Assembly (NCBI GenBank): GCA_033980235.1
Contig: CM067074.1
Location: 35,852,723 to 35,916,722, forward strand
From: Diadema setosum
Lineage: Eukaryota; Echinodermata; Echinoidea; Diadematoida; Diadematidae
DNA length: 64,000 nt
Direction: 5' to 3'
The notes beneath the pieces were generated by a model, which saw only the letters and a list, made by a program, of their open reading frames with translations, searched no databases and was not told the origin of the DNA. The position numbers were made by a program, and so were the translations under genes. Positions 59,601 through 64,000 of the stretch are shown piece after piece (position 1 is the first letter of the stretch; each line of letters starts with the position of its first letter).

Positions 59601-61671
59601 TTAGAACTATTTTAAAGCACTAATGCTTTCATCTGCAAATGGTAAATTATGCCTTTAATGTACCCAGGGAAAGTCTTGCTCTTGTAAGGGTCATGATGGT
59701 ATGGAGCAGGGGCGGGCAGAAAATGTAATTCAGTATTGTTTCTAATGAAAGAGGAAATTTGTTTATGACTACTACAGTATCCAACTTCCCACATTACATA
59801 CACTGCATAAATCTAAGATAATCCTTTGGTTGCTGTTTAGATCTCTGATATGACTTTGATAGCGTTTTCACTAACCTATCTATACAGTGGGGTGTAATTG
59901 GTTTAAGGATTTCTCACATCTGTGACTTAGACATAAGTCGTATCAAATGTGAAATAAGGGGAGTAGATGAGAAGAAATTCAAATAAAAAGACCAAAAAAT
60001 CTTTACTGGATAGTGGTAATAAAATGTGGAGTTATATAGCCGATAAGTGTATTTTATATCTATAAAGGTTGTCAATCTCTTTGAAGTATCCTATTCACAT
60101 TGATTGAACATTGTTATCACTCCTCACACTGCATCAAAACCACGTCCGTCACATATACTTTAAATACTAGACAACTAGCATAATTAATAAACCTTTGCAA
60201 AGGCAGCTCGCTATAATTTCAGCACACGCACACACAGCGCGACCGGCGTGCTGGGAGAGTAGCTCGCTCCCATCCGATTGGTGTGCGCGCGCGAGTCCAC
60301 CGCCCGCCGTATGCGAGTCCAATGCGAGCCGCCTTTGCAAAAGGCTAGGATATTACTGGCAGGTTCACTTTTCTTTCTTGGTTCGGCGTCCTCTTCTTTC
60401 GCATCTTAATTCTATGTGTGTTTACACGTCGCCTTTGCCAGGGCTTCCGCTGCTCGTTGTTGTCATCATTCTTGCTGCTAGTCACCAGCTCTATCGAGAC
60501 ATTTACACGTGAGTTGACCAATAATTCGTCCAATATTAACTTTTGGAGACGAGCGTTTCATGAGACAGTTCTTTTTCTCTTCTAGGAATTTGAGGAATCA
60601 AGATGAAATAGTGACATAGATAAACATTAGAAAATGTATACATATCATTGTATTCATTCAATGCTGATAATAGTGTTAATCATTCGATTTTTATTTTACC
60701 ACAGATATTATATCTTTGACAATAAACTGTCCTTGTGTGAGATTAAGTTACATGACATTCGAAGGCTTTAGAACCAATGTTACTGGCTTTAGTATTCTTC
60801 TCATCCAATATCTCTTTTGAAAAACCTGAAAGGCTACCGATACATTCAAAAGTTCATTTCTGTTATTTGTATCCGTCACGCTATGTGCAAGGTTCTAAAT
60901 TGATTTTCCCCCAAATCCCTGGTTACGTTTTTTTTTTTCCTGATAAGCAATATCATTGCCATCAAAATGAATATCAAACTCAGAAACACGCAAATAGAGC
61001 CACCTAGCAAGTTGGATACCATAACGCCGGTTTGGGCAATATTCCTGTAACCCCTATGCTTTGAAATGTGTTTGATGGTTTACTAAAGAAAACAAAAAAT
61101 CAATACACGTTTTATCTTTACCAAGTGATGGATATTCAATTAATTCTGTCTGTCTTTAAATAGCTAACCGTACTACCTACATATCTAAAGTGATTTGCTC
61201 TTAACATTTCTCAACAGTTGTTATCTACGTCCTGGTTTGGCCAGGTACATCGGAATGGATGCATTGGTTGCTGTGGCGTTGATATCGAACTTCATCATTT
61301 TCACACTCATCATTCGTACTCTAATGCACCGCCGCGTGTCGAAATCGGACTCGTCTACGTCAAAGAGAGCAACTCGCTCGGAAAATTTGAAACGTTTAAA
61401 GAGCGCCATTGCTGTTGCCATGCTTCTCGGGTTATCCTGGGCATTTGGCTTTTGCATGGCTGGCGACGCTTGGTTCTTTTTCGCTCTTCTCTTCTCCTTT
61501 AACTCCTTCCAGGGTGTCTTCATCTTCTTTCTCTTCTGCTTCCGTAACAATGACGTTTGGAAATGTTGGCGTCGGGTTTTCTGTCGGTGGTTTATTGACG
61601 AAAAGAATATAACAAGTTCTGAGCAGACCCCGTCCGTGGTTATGTCAAAACGTGAGAGGACCAAAATTTAG
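42507..61671 (+). CDS. Receptor B: adhesion GPCR with two C-type-lectin-like domains, GAIN/GPS and 7TM (17 exons, 924 aa)
   Basis: Exons: 42507-42558, 43369-43551, 44304-44429, 44943-45038, 48006-48167, 50759-50863, 51749-51847, 52751-52917, 53578-53715, 54650-54766, 55148-55451, 56088-56260, 57879-58040, 58535-58644, 59004-59263, 60442-60508, 61218-61671. The total is 2775 nt with matching phases; one donor (51848) is GC rather than GT. Domains: signal peptide (1-~17), CTLD1 (~18-152), CTLD2 (~153-274), Ser/Thr linker (~275-310), GAIN (~311-~620), GPS with HLT (620-622), 7TM (~640-890), short tail. Adhesion GPCRs self-cleave at the GPS and signal through a tethered agonist at the plasma membrane. 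The lectin-like domains presumably bind an extracellular partner, but they lack EPN/QPD and WND sugar-binding motifs. Confidence 0.85.
42705..42752. repeat. 24-bp tandem duplication
   Basis: GAGTGATATGGCCTTATAAG-GCAT is repeated twice with one difference (CC to CT), in intron 1 of receptor B. Confidence 0.9.
43008..43346. mobile_element. TTAA MITE family E, copy 2 (palindrome)
   Basis: Hairpin arms GTTTATTTGATGAAAATCGG (~43104) and TCTTCATCAAATAAACTTTG (~43240) match the copy at 32115. The right part (AATCTCACTCA near 43337) corresponds to its terminal region. The ends are eroded. It stops about 20 bp before the exon 2 acceptor. Confidence 0.65.
43369..43551 (+). CDS. Receptor B exon 2: C-type-lectin-like domain 1, N-terminal part
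   Basis: It encodes FPWSLEKQNSDVFVTVISPG and GWNFSFAHTFCTQTLQGALA, then SITNNELNDAIV. The W-x-F-x-x-A-x-x-FC pattern and LASI-x-x-x-E-x-x match helix regions of CTLDs. Phase 1 at both ends. Confidence 0.85.
44304..44429 (+). CDS. Receptor B exon 3: C-type-lectin-like domain 1, WIGL region
   Basis: It encodes PYIGLSWDPTIGWTWINGEL. YIGLSWD corresponds to the conserved WIGL core and the following W-x-W-x-x-G to the usual long-loop start. No EPN or QPD sugar motif is visible. Confidence 0.88.
44943..45038 (+). CDS. Receptor B exon 4: C-type-lectin-like domain 1, C-terminal part
   Basis: It encodes GMDCIALNIRTSKWEARHCD and SSYVCQTT. The C-x-x-L, W-x-x-x-x-C and YVCQ elements close a CTLD. KWEARHC replaces the calcium-binding WND. 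Confidence 0.88.
45060..45122. repeat. 9-16 bp minisatellite (CCGAAGGTT)
   Basis: Units TCGTTATTCCGAAGGT and CCGAAGGTT repeat just after exon 4 of receptor B. Non-coding. Confidence 0.85.
45282..45364. repeat. (TA)n microsatellite, two blocks
   Basis: Two TA runs are separated by about 30 bp. Confidence 0.95.
45438..45843 (+). mobile_element. TTAA MITE family C copy in receptor B intron 4
   Basis: It begins TTAAAGACACTGTTTACCAT and ends GGTAAACAATACCTTTTG. The interior matches 33211-33635 (ATATACAAAATGTGAACAAT shared). The right TTAA is mutated. Confidence 0.75.
45964..46033 (+). other. Candidate extra exon of receptor B (70 bp, frame-breaking)
   Basis: A good acceptor (CTCATTCACAG) and donor (AG/GTTAGT) bound an open stretch reading DALATASGVQNVMDMTFFKS. 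It enters in phase 1 but leaves in phase 2, so including it shifts the frame of the next exon at 48006. It is left out of the main model; it could be a cassette or poison exon, or chance. Confidence 0.25.
46040..48005 (+). other. Rest of receptor B intron 4
   Basis: It contains (TA)n at 46238-46278, a LINE-like tail (GCAATAAATTGAATTAAATT near 46312) and otherwise AT-rich DNA. The frame at 47355-47570 is Lys/Arg-rich low complexity and is not called. Confidence 0.5.
48006..48167 (+). CDS. Receptor B exon 5: C-type-lectin-like domain 2, N-terminal part
   Basis: It joins exon 4 in phase 1 and encodes EWTDVLTRRVHIFGDQTYIL, then DFSQLTCVCLAEQAYPLTNF. The F-S-x-x-x-x-C-x-x-x-x-A-x-L pattern fits the first half of a diverged CTLD. 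N-linked sequon NFT present. Confidence 0.72.
48358..48405. repeat. (CA)24 microsatellite
   Basis: Perfect CA dinucleotide run of about 48 bp in intron 5 of receptor B; likely polymorphic. Confidence 0.97.
48410..50758 (+). other. Rest of receptor B intron 5
   Basis: AT-rich sequence without a recognised element until a (TTA)n(CTA)n microsatellite at 50600-50670, about 90 bp before exon 6. Confidence 0.6.
50759..50863 (+). CDS. Receptor B exon 6: C-type-lectin-like domain 2, middle part
   Basis: It encodes YLVSTFAWAYGTIWTGDNEQ and then TVPEEIVGTTASDTK. IWTGD takes the place of the WIGL core. Phase 1 at both ends, the same modular layout as CTLD1. Confidence 0.78.
50905..51040. repeat. Diverged copy of CTCCCG repeat (family H)
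   Basis: AGATCTCCCGC and AAATCTCCCATTATCCCAC align with the element at 12768. It lies about 40 bp downstream of exon 6. Confidence 0.45.
51749..51847 (+). CDS. Receptor B exon 7: C-type-lectin-like domain 2, C-terminal part, with GC donor
   Basis: It encodes SPCLGFDTLNLEWVNVDCNS and KRFVICVKT, the standard CTLD ending (C-x-x-x-D-x-x-x-L-x-W-x-x-x-x-C, FVIC). The exon is followed by GCAAGT instead of GTAAGT after ACAG. GC donors are a known minor class and usually have strong flanking consensus, as here. Confidence 0.82.
51848..52750 (+). other. Receptor B intron 7 (GC-AG)
   Basis: AT-rich, with a (GTTT)n run near 52441-52480. No other feature seen. Confidence 0.6.
52751..52917 (+). CDS. Receptor B exon 8: Ser/Thr-rich linker and start of GAIN domain
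   Basis: It encodes AGVTANDNTCHPSDSTTPLD and continues Ser/Thr-rich through SRTMESAWSTTEPRRFSDIN to AAIVDLAT. The linker is probably O-glycosylated. The donor chosen is GTAGGT in phase 0, required by the next exon. Confidence 0.75.
53578..53715 (+). CDS. Receptor B exon 9: GAIN subdomain A
   Basis: It encodes SNQDSTLIQEHLLDFLSDPK and then VNVDGLRATATLIRRISTSV, amphipathic helices as in GAIN subdomain A. Phase 0 at both ends. Confidence 0.8.
54190..54430 (-). mobile_element. SINE family B, reverse-strand copy
   Basis: It reads, in reverse, from the tail (TTTATCCAGGGTAGCCTCTT) to the tRNA-like head with GGGAATCGAACTCGGG. It lies in receptor B intron 9, opposite to the gene. It served as the contiguous reference for the split copy at 6745. 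Confidence 0.8.
54650..54766 (+). CDS. Receptor B exon 10: GAIN subdomain A continued
   Basis: It encodes KETAIIQMVNLIMGMDQSVL and then SSRSISTIREITEKV. It is preceded by a strong pyrimidine tract. Phase 0 at both ends, donor GTAGGG. Confidence 0.78.
55148..55451 (+). CDS. Receptor B exon 11: GAIN subdomain B, first strands
   Basis: It encodes VTASQMSGENRTINTERLQV and then VNLNMSTVFTIGVRNLHQNP, followed by an acidic stretch and SQHFVRLPASLW. The LPASL motif is typical of the GAIN B subdomain (I-x-L-P-x-x-L). Several N-glycosylation sequons. Confidence 0.85.
55785..55900 (+). repeat. Fragment of TTAA MITE family E
   Basis: TTAAAGGAATAG begins a stretch similar to the first ~110 bp of the element at 32115 (GAGATGAGAAAC, GAAAGAGC, AATTCCTAGAGG). 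The other arm is absent. Confidence 0.45.
56088..56260 (+). CDS. Receptor B exon 12: GAIN subdomain B, core strands
   Basis: It encodes AVVSLLLYKDAIMFPSSLAE, GVVTIIIGDSSQPRG and QVVEIYFPSQ. The last stretch corresponds to the strand preceding the GPS in adhesion GPCRs (V-x-I-x-F). It ends in phase 0. Confidence 0.88.
56261..57878 (+). other. Receptor B intron 12
   Basis: It contains a long T run (56640-56662), ATGAAATAAATGAAATG tandem words (57215-57285), a CA-rich tract (57470-57550) and a foldback family G copy that ends about 40 bp from the acceptor. Confidence 0.6.
57577..57842. repeat. Foldback family G copy, both arms
   Basis: It starts GTGCACGTCACGAGTTCGAA and ends TGGTTGTTTGTCTCGTGTGA. 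Internal words include GCCCACGAGTCATACCGTCC and the inverted GTGTCGAACTCATGGGCTCT. It lies directly upstream of the GPS exon. Confidence 0.85.
57879..58040 (+). CDS. Receptor B exon 13: GPS motif and autoproteolysis site
   Basis: It encodes SSIWSRSCVFWRELESSWSA and then PHRTACRSNHLTSFAVLV. C-V-F-W, W-S and N-H-L-T-S-F-A-V-L fit the GPS, and the HL/T cleavage triad is intact. Two of the four usual cysteines are replaced: the GC position is GL and C-x-C is C-R-S. The donor at 58041 (GTAGGT) was chosen over the one at 58045 because only phase 0 keeps the next exon open. Confidence 0.9.
58535..58644 (+). CDS. Receptor B exon 14: tethered-agonist segment and TM1
   Basis: It encodes DSSIDRGSRVLDVISSIGCV and then LSIVSIIITIASFLLA, the first transmembrane helix of an adhesion-type 7TM. 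Phase 0 in, phase 2 out. Confidence 0.9.
59004..59263 (+). CDS. Receptor B exon 15: TM2, TM3 and TM4
   Basis: It encodes KIILNLCVSLLGMYICLFGV (TM2), CVMTGALIHYFCMASFGWMI with VEGVNMYLMFV (TM3), and HFMLIACILVWG (TM4). The HYFCMASFGWM-x-x-EG motif is characteristic of adhesion/secretin receptors. The exon stops at a GTAATC donor. Confidence 0.92.
59309..59668 (-). mobile_element. TTAA MITE family C copy (reverse) in receptor B intron 15
   Basis: It starts TTAAAGGTCCAGTTTACCTT and ends GGTAAATTATGCCTTTAA. It is inverted relative to the copies at 33211 and 45438, with TTAA at both ends. It begins only ~45 bp after the exon 15 donor. Confidence 0.8.
60192..60344. mobile_element. GC-rich 153-bp element with CCTTTGCAAAGG ends
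   Basis: CCTTTGCAAAGGCAGCTCGC at the left is answered by GCGAGCCGCCTTTGCAAAAG at the right. The interior is CpG-rich and stands out from the AT-rich intron. It ends ~100 bp upstream of the TM5 exon. Confidence 0.6.
60442..60508 (+). CDS. Receptor B exon 16: TM5, first part
   Basis: This 67-bp exon encodes GLPLLVVVIILAASHQLYRD followed by IYT. It supplies the end of TM4 and the second extracellular loop before the conserved Cys in the next exon (CYLRPG). Phase 1 in, phase 2 out. Confidence 0.82.
60509..61217 (+). other. Receptor B intron 16
   Basis: AT-rich with no recognised element. Confidence 0.65.
61218..61671 (+). CDS. Receptor B exon 17: extracellular loop 2, TM5-TM7 and C-terminus
   Basis: It encodes CYLRPGLARYIGMDALVAVA leading into a helix, a basic loop (KRATRSENLKRLKSA), TM6 (VAMLLGLSWAFGFCMA) and TM7 (NSFQGVFIFFLFCFRN). 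The F-x-x-x-Q-G-x-F-I-F motif marks adhesion receptors. The tail is short and the stop TAG is at 61669-61671. Confidence 0.93.
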
Positions 61672-62068
61672 TTGTGTGCTTAGAGTTCCGATTGACACAG
61701 AAAACAAACAAAAAAGCATTGTACACTCTGCAAAAAGTACCTGGCACAAAAATCAGTTACAGCTTAATGTGCAGTGGTTCTGATTGGTTGCACATTGTCG
61801 GATTTTTTAAAAATCATTTTAACATTGTAAAATGAGAGAGAATGTCGTAAACTGTTCGTTTGCAAGGATACACATTCGATAATTTCGATTTTGAATGCAG
61901 AGCTGCATATGAAATTGATAACACAATGACAGCCTGTCATTGTCATGCATAATGCATACCATTTTCAGTACAACACTGATTTTTTTTAACCATTGGATTG
62001 ATTAAAAAAATCGTGATAAATTAAAGGGAAAACAAAGCGCACAATATTAGCATACTAGTACCATGATA

Positions 62069-62200
62069 CAGTGCAATCCCGTTATAACGAATGCGGTTAT
62101 AAGGAAACTCTCATTATAAGGAAGTAAAGATGCAAGTCATAATCATTATCTATCTTCGCGAACTTCATTAACATGCAGGCTATATTTCATTCGATATAAG
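62069..62200. mobile_element. pogo/Tigger-like terminus
   Basis: TA is followed by CAGTGCAATCCCGTTATAAC, the same end (reverse complemented) as at 3098. The opposite terminus was not located, so only one side is annotated. Confidence 0.5.
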
Positions 62201-62883
62201 GAATGAAAATATTGGGCCCCGAGCTAGGATTACGTTGCAATTGAAGTTGCCTGTATTTGATGATTGTGTGGATACATTGGAGGTACAATTAAAAAGTCTT
62301 CTTTGGCGGAAGAATATGGTACATGATCATGTCATTTTCTATTATACAACAACAACAACAACAACAAAACAGAGAAGGTATCTTATTTCGGGGGGGGGGG
62401 AGTCTATGGTAGTGAAGAAACTGAGTAATAGACGTATTTTGTGAGTATGCGTTGTTATGAGTTTGAATGTTTACATTGGAGAGAATAGGCATGTTTCTGC
62501 AGTGCCTTATAAAGTAAAGAAAGCACTCTGTCCAGCCCGCAAATGAACAACAGGGTAGGTTTTGAATAGATTTTTGTCGCGTCCTGAAAATCTTATAATT
62601 CGCTGTTGCCATGACAACATCAAAACGTACCAGTATTGTCGCTTGTAATAATTCTGATAAGACTTTGGCAATTATCAAAATAGGTTTTCAAAGTGTATAA
62701 TTCCGGTGTACAAGCTGAATTTGGTGACGGAAGACATTAACGGTATAAGGTTCATCACAATCATTGTACACGGGATGAGAACAACATTGTGCAGTATTTA
62801 TTTTGTGTTCCGAGAAGTGATTTTGGACAAAACTTGGTGATATTATCGCTATCTCATTACATTGTCTTCACTCCTAACCGTTC

Positions 62884-63125
62884 GGGATCATCCCACAAGA
62901 CCGACACCCATGAGTCCTACAGCCCACGAGTTCGACACTAGGCAAATAAAGCCCGTAGACCCACACCAGGTACAAACAGTCCACAATTTCAACAACACGG
63001 GGTTTGATGTATCGGTCTCGTAGGCCTTGTTTGCTTAGTGTCTAACTTACTCATAGGCTGTATGACTCGTGGGCTGTATAACTCGTAGGCTGCATGACTC
63101 GTGGGTGTTGGTCTCGTGACGTGCA
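62884..63125. repeat. Foldback family G copy, both arms
   Basis: Left arm: AAGACCGACACCCATGAGTC. Right arm: TGACTCGTGGGTGTTGGTCT ending GTGACGTGCAC. This is the best-preserved right terminus of the family in the window. Confidence 0.88.
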
Positions 63126-63497
63126 CCCAACCCTTCTTGGCTGTGCCCAAACTATCATCGTAATAAATAACATTGTTTTTGGTAAATTAGTAAGCTTATA
63201 GGATAGTACTTATCCCTGGAAGTCATCATTCCTAAGCTTACTTGAGTAAATGATGAAGCAAACTTTGTTTTTTTTTTTTTCAAAGGTATATTTTCATTTC
63301 CTTTCAAATAATACCTATGCAATAGGGAACTGGTACTGCAGTATGTGGTAAGTATAATCTGGACACACACGCACACACACACATACAAAATCAATGCTAA
63401 TGACACTTTTTTTTCATGTAAGCAAAGAAGACTCAGTAAAGATTTATATGTAATAAGTTAATTGTGACTTGTGAAGTTGTGACATCACCGCCTGGTA

Positions 63498-63506
63498 TTG
63501 TTATTA

Positions 63507-63542
<36 letters not shown>

Positions 63543-63645
63543 GTAGTAGTATTATTATTATTATTATTATCATTATCAATACTTTTACTATCATTATTAT
63601 CATTATTATCACTATCATCATCATCATCATTATTATCATCATCGT
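63498..63645. repeat. (ATT)n / (ATC)n microsatellite
   Basis: About 150 bp of ATT units with AGT and ATC variants. Its poly-Ile and poly-Leu frames are artefacts. Confidence 0.95.
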
Positions 63646-64000
63646 TTTTATGTGGTTTCATCTGTTATCATTGCATTTTACACATCTCAAATCCTTGAAG
63701 TTTCATTTTTCATCATAATTATCTGGAGTTATATTTCGCTAGAATTATCTTATTTTAGGATTTCTTCTTTATTAATCTTAGTCCATTTATCAGCATGTTT
63801 ATGCCATCCAACTTACTGGCAACCTCCTGTTGAATAACATTTCAATGGATTCAAAATACCATTGGTATAAGTGCTATGATATCCAAGTGTTGGCATGTGT
63901 ATACTGTTTTATATTGAAAGCTGCATGACCTGTAGATGAGCTAGCTGTTTTGATAGATTATCTGCGATCTTATTTTTACTCGATATTTTAATTTGGTTTG

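Larger units (their letters stand above)
61672..64000. other. Downstream of receptor B, no gene seen
   Basis: It contains the 3' flank of receptor B without an obvious AATAAA, a pogo-like terminus, a short G run near 62391, a foldback family G copy and an ATT microsatellite. Confidence 0.6.

Noticed and set aside
12661..63125. CRISPR-like spaced repeats in the foldback family
   Set aside because: Spacing and units are irregular, words occur in both orientations, and the genome is eukaryotic.

Overview
The window is eukaryotic, intron-rich, AT-rich DNA from a marine invertebrate, most likely an echinoderm and plausibly a sea urchin. I infer this from the receptor architectures, the tRNA-derived SINEs, the many MITE-like elements and the small phase-matched exons; no search was possible, so the species is unproven. 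Two multi-exon receptor genes lie head-to-tail on the + strand and account for nearly all real coding sequence. Almost every other long reading frame is a microsatellite or repeat shadow. RECEPTOR A (1977-35092, 15 exons, 849 codons before the stop, every splice phase compatible) is a class A GPCR of the LGR/relaxin-receptor/GRL101 type. Its ectodomain runs signal peptide, CUB domain, two LDL-receptor class A modules, a cysteine-bearing LRR cap and eight leucine-rich repeats on single phase-2 exons of 72-78 bp. One large exon then carries the whole 7TM region. RECEPTOR B (42507-61671, 17 exons, 924 codons, phase-compatible) is an adhesion GPCR: signal peptide, two C-type-lectin-like domains, a Ser/Thr-rich linker, a GAIN domain, a GPS with an intact HLT cleavage motif but two of four canonical cysteines replaced, and 7TM. 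One of its introns appears to be GC-AG. The two proteins are unrelated in their 7TM class, but both are modular cell-surface receptors in which an extracellular recognition region sits on a G-protein-coupling core. Nothing in the sequence proves that they work together. LAYOUT: 1-1976 upstream DNA with a candidate TATA box; 2044-17332 two long introns with a SINE, a pogo-like MITE, a LINE fragment inside a split SINE, and a local inversion-duplication; 17333-35092 the clustered exons of receptor A, with a degenerate ~3.2 kb non-LTR retrotransposon in the intron before exon 10; 35093-42506 intergenic DNA dense in foldback and TTAA elements; 42507-61671 receptor B; 61672-64000 downstream repeats. 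REPEATS: the clearest theme is several MITE families ending in TTAAAGG at TTAA targets (the hallmark of Kolobok/T2 elements), one of them inserted into a SINE with a clean TTAA duplication. Others are a six-copy foldback family built from CCCACGAGTTCGACA-like words, TA-flanked pogo/Tigger-like elements, and two tRNA-derived SINE families. I found no functional tRNA, rRNA, CRISPR array or prokaryotic feature.
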